Shown here piece after piece: positions 48,501 to 56,370 of a DNA stretch of 64,000 nt (the stretch's first letter is position 1; each line of letters opens with the position of its first letter). The stretch lies in assembly GCA_963556255.1 (NCBI GenBank), contig OY744616.1, positions 36,002,966 to 36,066,965 of the forward strand. Reading direction: 5' to 3'. This stretch comes from Allolobophora icterica (lineage: Eukaryota; Annelida; Clitellata; Crassiclitellata; Lumbricidae). The notes beneath the pieces were generated by a model. The model saw only the letters and a list, made by a program, of their open reading frames with translations. It was not told the DNA's origin and searched no databases. Made by a program: the position numbers and the translations under genes.

Positions 48501-49328
48501 ACTGAATTGAGAACGAGTGCCACTAATAACTTTGAGAAAGACTTTTTCAAATTGATGAACAATAGCGTCTTTGGAAAAACTCTTGAAAGGATCGAAAATC
48601 ATGTAGATATAAAATTGGTATGTCACGAGAAGGAAGCTATTAAGTTAGTTGCAAAAACTAATTATGACCGCCTGACGATTTTCGACGAGAATCTAATCGC
48701 CGTTCACATGAAAAGGACGAAGTTGTTTTATAATAAACCGATATACCTAGGCATGTGCATATTAGACTTAAGTAAAACTTTGATGTACGACTTTCATTAC
48801 AATTTTATACGACAAAAATACGGCGATAAAGCTAAATTGTTATTCACCGATACAGATTCATTGGCATATGAAATACAAACAGAAGATTTTTACGAGGATA
48901 TCGCCGAAGACGTTGCGGTTCGATTCGATACGAGTGATTACCCTGAAGATCACCCCTCGGGTTTAAAGACCGGAATGAACAAGAAAGTTATCGGTATGTT
49001 CAAAGACGAATCTGCAGGAAAACAGATTTTCGAGTTCGTAGGTTTAAGGGCCAAGTTGTACTCGTATAGAATGGATGGCGAAGATCATAAGAAGTGTAAA
49101 GGCATTAAGCAAAATGTCGTGAAGAAAACGATAACTCACGATGATTACAAAAACTGTCTGTTTACCAAGAGAGAACGACTAAGAAAAATGAACGTTTTTA
49201 GATCGTATCATCACGATATTTATACCGAACAGGTAAATAAAGTTGCATTATCCGCGGATGATGACAAACGAGTAATAATGGAAGACGGTATTCACACACT
49301 AGCGTACGGACATTACTCTTTACGCTGA
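45552..49328 (+). CDS. protein-primed family B DNA polymerase with N-terminal extension
   Basis: 1,258 residues, replicates the viral genome. A SAP-like start (KLKTVKELRVMAKRSG, 5-36) is followed by a basic linker and a domain at about 265-395 with D-D-D-Q-C278-F and H373-Y-C-W, an arrangement like OTU-type cysteine proteases. A C2H2-like finger lies at about 398-418. The exonuclease has D453/E455 (YADFESF), FHNLSGYDSH (597-606) and Y760-x3-D764. A Cys/His cluster (C553, C556, H568, H570, C583) is inserted in it. Polymerase motifs are A (LDANNLYGW, D862), B (KLMNNSVFGK from 1,000) and C (FTDTDS, D1100/D1102). All catalytic acids are present. Terminal-protein function may reside in the N-terminal part. 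The OTU reading is tentative. Confidence 0.95.
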   Translation: MDYKLKTVKELRVMAKRSGMVGYWKLSKADLIAAMSKDKSLLDSPVPNIRTPILTPTKFVSKPNKVLSELKTKVRSNVNSFADWLISYIPPKVKKPVNERLESFKSKIKTLFAKINTKKFEIRKTASAIKGFTKQYTIDGSSGIDAVSFLNAVRPQVVSLLSRDRQVKVQLVLTCTMERVDMKSGEEESANVPFVSKTEVILDATDINEIYNNAINKIPETMASFQMRGSNWRFVNVVKLDVNTAVYKPLKGSSYIPLPTELSSKKAIINMKNDDDQCFKWCITRALNPTDNHPERITKELIKQSKKLDWSDIEFPVAADANIISKFERNNNISVDVFGYENKIVFPIYVSNQRDDKVSIVELLLISDGDKKHYCWIKNFNRLMSSRTEKSTISMHYCRRCLNGYTRIEALNKHTVYCSQNAAQKIEVPEPGTTLSFKNYNRSMRVPFIVYADFESFIKPIATCKPDPRVSYTDKYQKHTPSSFCYYVKCFDDILYQQDPVTYTAESEDDDIGQIFVESLEETIKRIYNQFKFPKKMIFTPDDRKKFKETTLCHICGGALGTDRVRDHCHLSGKFRGVAHNGCNLDYKVPRFFPVVFHNLSGYDSHLFVKKLRGDQNEKIKCIPNNEEKYISFSREVIVDKFLNKEGKEINVKRELRFIDSFRFMASSLDALSKNLKKEQCKNLGALYSGKQLDLLLKKGIYPYDYVTSVDRFNETELPPKSAFYSRLNDSDISDEDYDHAKTVWNAFGCKTFREYHDLYNVSDVLLLADVFENFRDVCMKNYRLDPAWYYTSPGLAWDAALKLTGIKLELLSDYDMILMIKQGIRGGISTISNRYGKANNKYMTADKFDSSEPSSYITYLDANNLYGWAMSKPLPTRGFKWMSDDELNNWNVLGSCILEVDLDYPQDIHNLHNDYPLAPESISSEFTSNIPKLIPNLNDKKKYVVHYENLKLYERLGLKIAKIHRGILFEESPWLKYYVDLNTELRTSATNNFEKDFFKLMNNSVFGKTLERIENHVDIKLVCHEKEAIKLVAKTNYDRLTIFDENLIAVHMKRTKLFYNKPIYLGMCILDLSKTLMYDFHYNFIRQKYGDKAKLLFTDTDSLAYEIQTEDFYEDIAEDVAVRFDTSDYPEDHPSGLKTGMNKKVIGMFKDESAGKQIFEFVGLRAKLYSYRMDGEDHKKCKGIKQNVVKKTITHDDYKNCLFTKRERLRKMNVFRSYHHDIYTEQVNKVALSADDDKRVIMEDGIHTLAYGHYSLR

Positions 49329-49359
49329 GCACATAAAGAATCTATTCGTTGATTATAAA

Positions 49360-49806
49360 ATGAGTTTTAGAAGTGTTACAGAAATTGACGTTTGCGGAGT
49401 CGTGTTACCGAATGTTCCTTTGTCGAATATACAACTGCTAGACGCCGCGAAGAAGAAACTAAATATCACAAACTTTAGAGGCGTGTTCCTACGAGACGAG
49501 TTGCCCGAGAGACCGAGTAGGCCAACTAACGAAAGCGGCATTCTTAATCTAGATAAATCTAGTGGGAGCGGGACTCATTGGGTGTGTTGGATCAAGAAGA
49601 AAGGCGAAATTTCGGCGAAATATTTCGACGGCTATGGTCTCCCTCCACCTACCGAGCTACTGAAATATTTACGTCGTCCGGTTTATTACAACAGCGAACG
49701 AATACAGCCCGATAACGAAGTGTTTTGCGGTCATCTGTGCTTGTACGTGTTGAAGATGATGGACGATGGCGCGAATTTTCAGGAAGTTATAAACGGTTTG
49801 TTTTAA
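49360..49806 (+). CDS. adenain-like cysteine protease
   Basis: 148 residues, of the adenovirus-protease/Ulp1 clan that matures virion precursors. The catalytic order His-Asp-Gln-Cys is visible: H73 in GTHWVCW, D90 in YFDGYG, Q116 and C123 in FCGHLCLYVL. It is shorter than adenain (about 200) but normal for Polinton and adintovirus proteases. Likely substrates are the core, pVI-like and penton-like proteins of the same element. It starts 31 bp after the polymerase stop and ends before a TATATA tract. Confidence 0.92.
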   Translation: MSFRSVTEIDVCGVVLPNVPLSNIQLLDAAKKKLNITNFRGVFLRDELPERPSRPTNESGILNLDKSSGSGTHWVCWIKKKGEISAKYFDGYGLPPPTELLKYLRRPVYYNSERIQPDNEVFCGHLCLYVLKMMDDGANFQEVINGLF

Positions 49807-49835
49807 TATATATATATATCTATATATATTATAAA
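49807..49835 (+). promoter_or_regulatory. TATATA tract before fibre-like gene 1
   Basis: A TATATATATC/TATATATAT run ends 7 nt before ATG 49,836. The N-terminus encoded from that ATG matches fibre-like gene 2, which fixes the start and rules out the longer frame through the protease gene. Confidence 0.65.
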
Positions 49836-50543
49836 ATGCCTGTGGATAAATTCGGACATACTGATGTTGGATATTCAGAAAGAGTAATTGCCGGAGGAGT
49901 TACATTGTCTCAAGCAAATGCTACTTTCCTTCGTATGGATGGAACAAACGCTGCGACCGAGAATATTAATTTAGATTCTCATAAAATTGTCAACGTGTCA
50001 GATCCTACTAACCCCCAAGATGGTGCTACCAAATATTACGTAGATAATGCTCATAAGAAATGTTATCTCGGATATATACCTAATTTAGAAACCGACGAGA
50101 GTAGTACCGGATTCGTCGCTAGTGCCAGTTCACACATAGACGGATATCGAGCGTACGGAGCGTTCAATAGTCTAAACGCGGATGGTTTGAACGGATCTTG
50201 GGTTTCTAATGATTCTTTGAATACCTGGATACAGATAAAATGTCCTGAGCCGGTTAAAATTTGGCGAATCGCGTTGAAAGCCATCGATAATGTACATAGA
50301 ATACACAGTGTCTTTTGGGCCATATCAGGGCGTAACGACGGCGATTCGACATTTACGACGTTATTTACGATGACGACTCCGTTATACAGAACCGCAACTG
50401 CCCCGTCATTTTTCAATATTTCAACGAATACTGCGTATCAGTATTACAGATTTACGAAAACACATATTCCCGGTGGGACTATTATTATCGGTCAGATTAA
50501 CGTAGGACTTCATAGCATACAATTATACATATACGATACTTAA
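49836..50543 (+). CDS. fibre-like receptor-binding protein 1 (short)
   Basis: 235 residues. Residues 1-70 are almost identical to fibre-like protein 2 and include a phage-tail-fibre-type shaft unit (NLDSHKIVNVSDPTNPQDGA, then TKYYVD). Such units trimerise into beta-helical shafts. Residues about 73-235 form a compact beta-rich head with WIQIKCPEPVKIWRIALKAI-like strands and a final LYIYDT, resembling F5/8 type C (discoidin) domains that bind glycans or lipids. It probably projects from the capsid and binds cells. It lacks the middle shaft of gene 2. Its place at the right end after the protease, in a duplicated pair, suggests diversification of host attachment. Confidence 0.75.
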   Translation: MPVDKFGHTDVGYSERVIAGGVTLSQANATFLRMDGTNAATENINLDSHKIVNVSDPTNPQDGATKYYVDNAHKKCYLGYIPNLETDESSTGFVASASSHIDGYRAYGAFNSLNADGLNGSWVSNDSLNTWIQIKCPEPVKIWRIALKAIDNVHRIHSVFWAISGRNDGDSTFTTLFTMTTPLYRTATAPSFFNISTNTAYQYYRFTKTHIPGGTIIIGQINVGLHSIQLYIYDT

Positions 50544-50640
50544 ATCGTGGTAGGTTATTCATGAGCTCACCCAACGGTTTGTTCTGATATAAATAAAATA
50601 TATATACATTGTATATATATTTTGTGTATATATACTAAAA
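50544..50640 (+). promoter_or_regulatory. gap with polyadenylation-like word and TATATA promoter
   Basis: GATATAAATAAAATATATA and later TGTATATATATTTTGTGTAT and ATATAC, then ATG 50,641. It shares the TATATA character of the other structural-gene starts. Confidence 0.55.
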
Positions 50641-51729
50641 ATGCCTGTGGATAAATTCGGACATACTGATGTTGGATACTCGGAAAGAATAATTGCCGGA
50701 GGAGTTACATTGTCTCAAGCAAATGCTACTTTCCTTCGTATGGATGGAACAAACGCCGCGACCGAGAATATTAATTTAGATTCTCATAAACTGGTCAACG
50801 TGTTAGAACCTACTAATTCCCAAGATGGTGCTACCAAAAATTACGTAGATTTAAACAGCGGTGTAAACAAAGTTTCTAAGACTGGTGACGTTATGACCGG
50901 CAATCTATTTTTAAGTGTGGGCTCGGATCGTCAACGTAATATGGGGTGTAAGGATCTACGCGGAAACAAACTGTTTGCTTTGATACTGGGTAATCTGTTA
51001 AACAAAATAGAAGGTTATTTAAACCAACCTATAACGTTGCAATCGATCGAAGGTTTCTTGTGCAAAGTGGGAACGGAAAATATAATTCGATTCGGTAAAT
51101 CGTCCAGCGACCATAAAATCGATGTTTACCAAGATATAGTTATGAGACAAAAATCTATAACCGATTTAAAAAACCCCGTTAATCCTCAAGATGCCTCCAC
51201 TAAAAATTATGTAGATAACGCTCTTAGTAGAGCGGATAATAATGCTCTGAAAAAATGTCATATCGGATACATACCTATTTTGGAGGCTGACGAAAGTGTT
51301 ACCGGATTTATGGCAAGTGCTAGTTCAACTGTTACTGACAAGTATCAAGCGTATGGAGCTTTCAATAGTCTAAATGCAGATGGTTCAAACGGAACATGGA
51401 TCGCGGATAGTAGGTCAATCCTAAATGTCTGGCTGCAGATAAAATGTCCTGAGCCGGTTAAAATTTGGAGAATTGCGTTGAAAGCGATAAGACACAACAG
51501 AGGCACATACCAGATTACAAACTGGATTTTAAACGGAAGTAACGATGGATCAACGTTTACCCAATTATTAAGATCGACGCAGGCATTATTAAACACCGAA
51601 TCTGCTCCGTCATTTTTTAATGTTTTAACCAATACTGCGTACCAGTTTTACAGACTTACAGTAACAAGCAACCCCAGTCACACTGTGGTAGGGGTAGAAG
51701 TCCTACAATTATATGTATACGATACTTAA
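50641..51729 (+). CDS. fibre-like receptor-binding protein 2 (long)
   Basis: 362 residues. A common base (1-70) ends in SQDGATKNYVD. A second shaft section (about 78-192) has VMTGNLFL and a second unit ending PQDASTKNYVD (182-192). The head (about 205-362) is a discoidin-like domain related to that of gene 1 (WLQIKCPEPVKIWRIALKAI, then LQLYVYDT), but with diverged loops such as DSRSILN and RHNRGTYQ. The GD(V/T)MTGNL and NPQDxxTKxYVD words are those of bacteriophage tail fibres, and the family presumably forms trimeric spikes. Loop divergence on a conserved base is what one expects for changing receptor specificity. Confidence 0.78.
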   Translation: MPVDKFGHTDVGYSERIIAGGVTLSQANATFLRMDGTNAATENINLDSHKLVNVLEPTNSQDGATKNYVDLNSGVNKVSKTGDVMTGNLFLSVGSDRQRNMGCKDLRGNKLFALILGNLLNKIEGYLNQPITLQSIEGFLCKVGTENIIRFGKSSSDHKIDVYQDIVMRQKSITDLKNPVNPQDASTKNYVDNALSRADNNALKKCHIGYIPILEADESVTGFMASASSTVTDKYQAYGAFNSLNADGSNGTWIADSRSILNVWLQIKCPEPVKIWRIALKAIRHNRGTYQITNWILNGSNDGSTFTQLLRSTQALLNTESAPSFFNVLTNTAYQFYRLTVTSNPSHTVVGVEVLQLYVYDT

Positions 51730-52206
51730 AATCGGGGAATTATAATAAGTGATCATAAGTTCACACACACACACACACACAGCAAGTCCGTCACCCCGGA
51801 TTTCTCTGCACAGATACCAGATCATTGATGCGCAAGCATCAATTTCAGGAGCATTGCTCCCTGTTGCGAGAACAGTTGTTAATTAAGTCGTTCATCCTAA
51901 CCGTTCATTCATTCATTACAAACGCACCGGATAACTTTGACCCGTTAAACACACACCGTGTGTGTGTGTGTATACATGCGTGGTCTTACTAAATAAAACC
52001 TGAAGCTGCTAATCCAGCTGCTGAAGCTCCTGAAGCTCCTGCTAATCCAGCTGCTCCTGCTAATGCAGCTGCTGCTGCTGCTGAAGCTGAAGCTGATGCT
52101 GCTGCCGCTGCTCCTGCTCATGATGCACCTGTGATGGGCATTTGCACCTGTGATGCGCATTTGCACTCTTTATTGAAACAGGCCCAAAGTCCATCAAGTT
52201 TCCCTA
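51730..52206. other. right margin of the viral element
   Basis: Contains short (CA)n runs (51,762-51,780 and 51,950-51,971), two adjacent hairpins (51,825-51,842 and 51,848-51,860) and a GCT-rich tract (52,005-52,120). The last reads as alanine/proline/glutamate repeats in one frame but has no good start. No inverted copy of the left margin was found. Confidence 0.5.
51825..51860. terminator. twin hairpins after the last viral gene
   Basis: TTGATGC-GCAA-GCATCAA (a GNRA-type tetraloop) and GGAGC-ATT-GCTCC, about 100 bp after the stop of fibre-like gene 2. A 3'-end-forming or replication role is only a guess. Confidence 0.4.
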
Positions 52207-52207
52207 C

Positions 52208-52262
<55 letters not shown>
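52207..52262. repeat. (TAA)n microsatellite
   Basis: A continuous TAA array, comparable to the TTA array at the left side of the viral element. Confidence 0.95.
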
Positions 52263-52500
52263 CTTTGAGCAGCATGATCTTGTCGAGTGATTCGTTCCAG
52301 ACACCCACCGCACAGTCTTCGGACATAGTTTCTTAGCCCGAGGGAACAGAACTATATACCTCGGGTGCAAAAAATAACAATAATAATAATAATAATAACA
52401 ATCAATATATTTAATTAGTTTCTGACACCAGTAGGGGGGATCATATATACCTCGGGTAAAAAATAATAAATCAGCCCCGAGGACTACGCCTCGGGGCAGA
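52263..52500 (+). mobile_element. stacked LINE 3' ends
   Basis: Two closely spaced copies of a 3' end with CCCGAGGGAAC, then TATACCTCGGGTGCAAAAAA, and ATCATATATACCTCGGGTAAA, each with a TAA tail. They are the same family as 36,280-36,640 and 53,085-53,160. Confidence 0.55.
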
Positions 52501-52559
52501 TTTATGTGCTCCTCACCAATGCCCTTGTGGAGCGACGGTCCAAGAGGACGGCTCACATG

Positions 52560-53160
52560 GGACGTCATGCAGCCTCGGGCCAGGTCGTACTGCTAGACAT
52601 GCCTTACTAAACGACATCATTTGGCGTAGCCTCACCAAAGCTGGCTTTCCAGCCGCAAAGGAGCCCACTGGACTTGTCAGGTCTGATGGGAGACGTCCTG
52701 ACGTGTAACTCATCCCACGGGAGGGTGGTAAATGCCTTGCCTGGGACGCCACTGTTATTGACACCCTGGCAGAATCATACCGCACCAGATCAGCTGAGGT
52801 TGCGGGTGCTGCTGCCGAGATAGCAGCTGATAGAAAAACATGTAAATATACTGCCATTTTGTCATCATATTGCTTTGTGCCCTTGGCCTTTGAAACTCTG
52901 GGTCCAATAAATCAGGAAGGCCTCGCACTGATCAACCTCCTCGGCTACCGCCTGGCCCAAATATCAGGAGACCACAGAGAGACTACCTTTCTTTATCAGC
53001 GCTTATCTATGACAATCCAACGCTTCAATGCTGTCGCTTTAGTTAGCCCCTGTTGCAGTGATAAAACCATCTGCGAAGACTAGCCATTCCAGGACAATGC
53101 CCCCTAAGTTTTGAACACCCGAGGGATCATATGTACCTCGGGGGGGGGGGAATAATAATA
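52560..53160 (+). pseudogene. LINE C-terminal domain relic with RPD...WD motif
   Basis: The plus-strand reading LLNDIIWRSLTKAGFPAAKE, then GLVRSDGRRPDV, stop, then CLAWDATVIDTLAESYR, and finally VPLAFETLGPIN and FLYQRLSMTIQRF to TAG at 53,083. The RPD plus WDAT arrangement resembles a PD-(D/E)xK endonuclease core like that of R2/R4-type LINEs; clade uncertain. An in-frame stop shows decay. The 3' end carries CCCGAGGGATCATATGTACC, TCGGGG and TAATAATAA. Confidence 0.75.
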
Positions 53161-53417
53161 AGCGTTTATTAATTCAAGCTGGCAAGTACGCAGTAAGATT
53201 ACATGATATTGTAGCCTAGTAACAGACGATAAGTTTAACAGGAGTCGAATTTAACTGTGTACGGCAGCCATGCAAGGCGCCCATCTGTACTACTGCTCAT
53301 TTACAATCGCCACCTAAGGATTGAAGGCTGAGTCAACCTTGTGGGGCTAGCGGATATCGAACCCGCGTCCTTCTGATCTTCGTGCCAGCGTGTTACCATT
53401 AAGCAATCTCCCCGTTA
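53151..53417 (-). mobile_element. tRNA-derived SINE, minus strand
   Basis: On the minus strand: box A GCTTAATGGTAACACG, box B GGGTTCGATATCC, a body with ATGGCTGCCGT and GTTAAATTCGACTCCTGT, and a GAATTAATAAACGCTTATTA tail. The 3' half matches 55,674-55,955 and 7,711-7,806. Confidence 0.85.
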
Positions 53418-53900
53418 TGCTAGTGTACACCGAGACCCTTCTCGAAAAATTTCCTAATGTTTCTATCGCTCTGCGCATGATCATGTCATTGGTGATCTCC
53501 GCCTGTTCTGGTGACACTGTCCGTTAAGATGAGACTTATTAAAAATAAACTGCGAACTTATGTGATCCACAAACGTTTAACTACACTGGAACTTCTTAGT
53601 GTTGTTACAAAGTTTACAGCTGCAAAAAGTGGGAAATGTTCCTGAGCGGTTAACAATGAGGAGAATAGATTTGAAATTTGATGCTAACTGTGTGTTGTCA
53701 ATATAGGCTAATATAGCAAAAATTTGAAACAATCTTAAATAGTCCCAAAATGCAAAGCTTTAAAGTTGGGTTGTATGCATTGACTAATAACTTGAGCAGC
53801 AAGGTACACAGTATTGACGCTTCTTTACAACAGGTTGATTGTGTGTCTTTACGACATCCCTGTCATTCCATGCTCAACATGACAAGGGACCTGAGTAAAT
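53418..53900. other. intergenic, nothing recognised
   Basis: No gene or repeat could be supported. Confidence 0.4.
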
Positions 53901-53902
53901 AA

Positions 53903-54405
53903 TTAGCATGGGGCCCCCGAGTGATTAATCCGGCATTGGTCACAAGGGCTTGAGGTTGGCCCCAGCACAGCTGAATGAGCTGTAATCGCGATGTATTCGC
54001 GATCGGGGTACTTTTCCAAGACTGCGATATTTCTTTCTAATTTAGGAGCTTTAGCTATAGACACTTCTGTTCTGTTTAATCTGTCAGAGAGCATTTCTAG
54101 GGACTCGGTGTGATGTTGTGTGATTTTTGGTGTTCAAGAGATCTAAGCTGTTCTAGTCCTAAGTTATACAAAGTTTCGTGCTGGTGCTGCATTAATCTGT
54201 GTTGTTCTACGCCTAGGCTGTGAATATGGCGCTCCAGGAATTTCTCCAGACGCTCTACAATCTCCGCGTCCCTAGAACTAGCGACTGACAGCCTAGAAGT
54301 CGGTCGTTCCCTACTTACTTCTTCCGCTGAAGACGGTAAATTTAATTTTCTAAGTTTAAAGACTGGGCTAGTAGATTTTTCCATATTTTTCTTTAGATAG
54401 TACAA
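53903..54405 (-). pseudogene. unidentified coiled-coil reading frame with one stop
   Basis: The minus strand from ATG 54,405 (or the internal ATG of MEKSTSPVFKLRK) runs 102 codons to a TAG at about 54,097. The same frame resumes at once to 53,903. It is polar and helical (EIVERLEKFLERHIHSLG, then LYNLGLEQLRSLEHQ). It could be the N-terminal gag/ORF1 part of a retroelement or a host exon. No family was recognised. Confidence 0.4.
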
Positions 54406-54599
54406 TTAAACAAGTAAAGCAGCTTGCAGACAATCAGTTCTACAACAAAGTAATCAACATAAACACTGATACTTTTAGTAAATCGCTGGCAGCTTCATCA
54501 GCTGTTCCCGCGTTCTCCAGCTGCTGCAGCTATCACAAGCGGCTACAACTGACTGTCTGGCGATGACTAATGGAGCTCCTTACAAACTCACAGAAATCT
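54406..54599. other. intergenic, nothing recognised
   Basis: No supported feature. Confidence 0.35.
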
Positions 54600-54850
54600 A
54601 AAATAATATCTGCCAATGTTCACCTCATTAATGATAATAAGAAAACCCCTTGTAACGAAGTAGTGTGCTACAATACGACATTTGAGGAAGGCATAGTAAT
54701 GTAGATTGTTCTTACATTCCCTAAAAATTATTTCAAACTGCCTAGACAAACTATCAGAGAGAATGCAAACTTTATTTCTTTATTTCATCAATACCTGAAA
54801 AATATTTATCGTATCTTTAGTGATCACGTAAGCACAGACATGATGAGATA
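54600..54850 (+). pseudogene. relic of a second viral packaging ATPase
   Basis: 54,697-54,850 aligns with 39,050-39,215 of the ATPase gene: GAGGAAGGCATAGTAATGTA versus GAGGAAGACACAGTAATGTT, then TATTTCAAACTGCCTAGACA versus CTACTTCAAACTGCCTAGAC. The reading keeps NYFKLPRQTIREN, then SLFHQ. Weaker similarity extends back to about 54,600. Indels and stops mark it as an old fragment of a related but different viral insertion. Confidence 0.85.
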
Positions 54851-54954
54851 GGCCTACTTCCACGATCAGCGCCTTAGGCGCCGATTTTTTCCTCAATAGC
54901 CTAACTGATGGTGATTATTAATTAAATTGAGCCTATATTTTTGGTCGACTGCGC

Positions 54955-55565
54955 CAGAACGCAGATCCTAAAAATAATGATACGAGAAAACTTCTATAAG
55001 TATCTTGGGATAGTCACCGATGAAAACTAACCTGGAAAGAGCACATAGACCACGTTATTAATAAAATAAAATAAACTATTGTTATATTCTCAAACTAAGA
55101 AATAAGTTAAATTGTATTCTAAAGGATCAATTCTTTACATTAATTTACCCTCACTTGTTTTATGGGATGGAGATTTATCCGACCGCTGAGCAAGTCTGTT
55201 TTATTTCGGTTAAATATTATGTATTAATCATATTCTACGCATACTTATTGATTTATATCTGAACTACAACCTTCTTCCGTTAACACAACCATGCAATTTT
55301 TAAAGTATTATGTGTTGCTCATAAATGTGTGTAGAATTTGGATGTTCCACTGAAGCTTATATGCCATGACTATTATAAACTTAACGCCGATGTTCATTCC
55401 CATTATACAAGGAACAGTGACAATACCTTTATACCTAAATTTTTATCTAGTAAAGAACTGAAGACAACTCGTTACTGTGGGGCCAAATGGTGGCCAAAAC
55501 TTCCTATTCATATTAGAAACATAAGTTCACATCGAAGATTTAAAAGCCTATTCAAATTGTATTAG
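54955..55565 (+). pseudogene. Jockey/CR1-like LINE relic
   Basis: Broken frames show YKYLGIVTDEN (about 54,995), a helical KINK-type stretch and LFYGMEIY (about 55,160). A frame at 55,338-55,565 has HYTRNSDNTFIPKF, then KWWPKLPIHIRNISS, the usual C-terminal end of such reverse transcriptases. Stops and shifts interrupt it. Confidence 0.75.
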
Positions 55566-55673
55566 ATTGATTCCCTGAGTATGTAGACAATGCCCTGGAT
55601 ATATATGTTACAGTTAGTAAAAAGATCATCTGACTTGTTGGTTTGTTAGTAATGGTGATTGTTTGTGCTATGA

Positions 55674-55955
55674 TGGGGGTCCATAGAGTAGTGGTAACAT
55701 CACTGGCGTGAAGAGCAAGCGGTAGCGGGATCGCTTCCCGCAACCCTCCCAAAAAGGTCCACTCAGCCTATTTTCATTCGCGAGATGGCGCGTTGTTAAA
55801 ATGAGATGTAGGACGTGATGGGCTCCTTGTATGGCTGCCGTGTACAGTTAAATTCGACTCCTGTAATAACTTGTGATCATCCGTTCATACTGATTTGTAA
55901 TCATACTGCATTATTGTCAGTTTGAAGATATTAAACGAAGATTATTATTATTATC
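55674..55955 (+). mobile_element. tRNA-derived SINE, plus strand
   Basis: Head: GTCCATAGAGTAGTGGTAAC (box A) and GGGATCGCTTCCC (box B variant). The body has ATGGCTGCCGTGTACAGTTA and AATTCGACTCCTGT. It ends GATATTAAACGAAG then (ATT)n. It shares the 3' half with 53,151-53,417. Confidence 0.8.
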
Positions 55956-56370
55956 ATGATAGCTATTAGTACGTAAGTGCTGTGTGTAGGTTCCGGGTGT
56001 TGTGTTATTATGAGCATAAGATTTGATTTGAATTATTTGGGCCACCGGCGAGATGAGTCCTATGAGACTTCACCGGTAGCCTGCCACTGTGTTAGTATAG
56101 GCCTATGTGTTGATATTGCTTTATTGGGTGGCGAATAGACTACTTACTGACTTAATATAATTTCCAAACTGAAAACGCTTTGGCATTGCCCTAGCGGCTC
56201 AACTAATACGATGGTTGGGAAATGGGATACTGAGAGTAGCGATTTTACATATAAACGATTCACGAATTTATACGAAATTAACATGGAACCTTTGGGTAGT
56301 ACTGGGTAGCTTAGTGAGTGTGGATATTGTGAGGAATTAACCGAATGGTTTGGTCAAATGCGTTAGCCGC
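55956..56370. other. intergenic, nothing recognised
   Basis: No gene supported. One TAGGCCTA lies at 56,098-56,105. Confidence 0.4.

Larger units (their letters stand above)
37130..51729. mobile_element. endogenous adintovirus / Maverick-Polinton-like element
   Basis: A 14.6-kb gene-dense block with retrovirus-like integrase, FtsK/HerA-type packaging ATPase, penton-like and double-jelly-roll capsid proteins, adenain-like protease and protein-primed family B DNA polymerase. These are the hallmark set of Polintons and adintoviruses. Genes are intronless, tightly packed and unlike the loose, repeat-filled host DNA around them. All frames but the capsid gene are open. Termini and target duplication were not identified. 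Confidence 0.95.

Noticed and set aside
49725..49835. N-terminal extension of fibre-like protein 1
   Set aside because: It lies inside the protease gene in another frame. The tandem paralogue starts at the position equivalent to ATG 49,836, just after a TATATA tract.
52005..52120. Ala/Pro/Glu-repeat peptide after the fibre genes
   Set aside because: A GCT-rich repeat with a stop shortly upstream and no ATG or promoter. Not supported as a gene.
36991..52206. Terminal inverted repeats of the viral element
   Set aside because: I compared both margins by eye and found no convincing match. Short AT and CA runs do not count.
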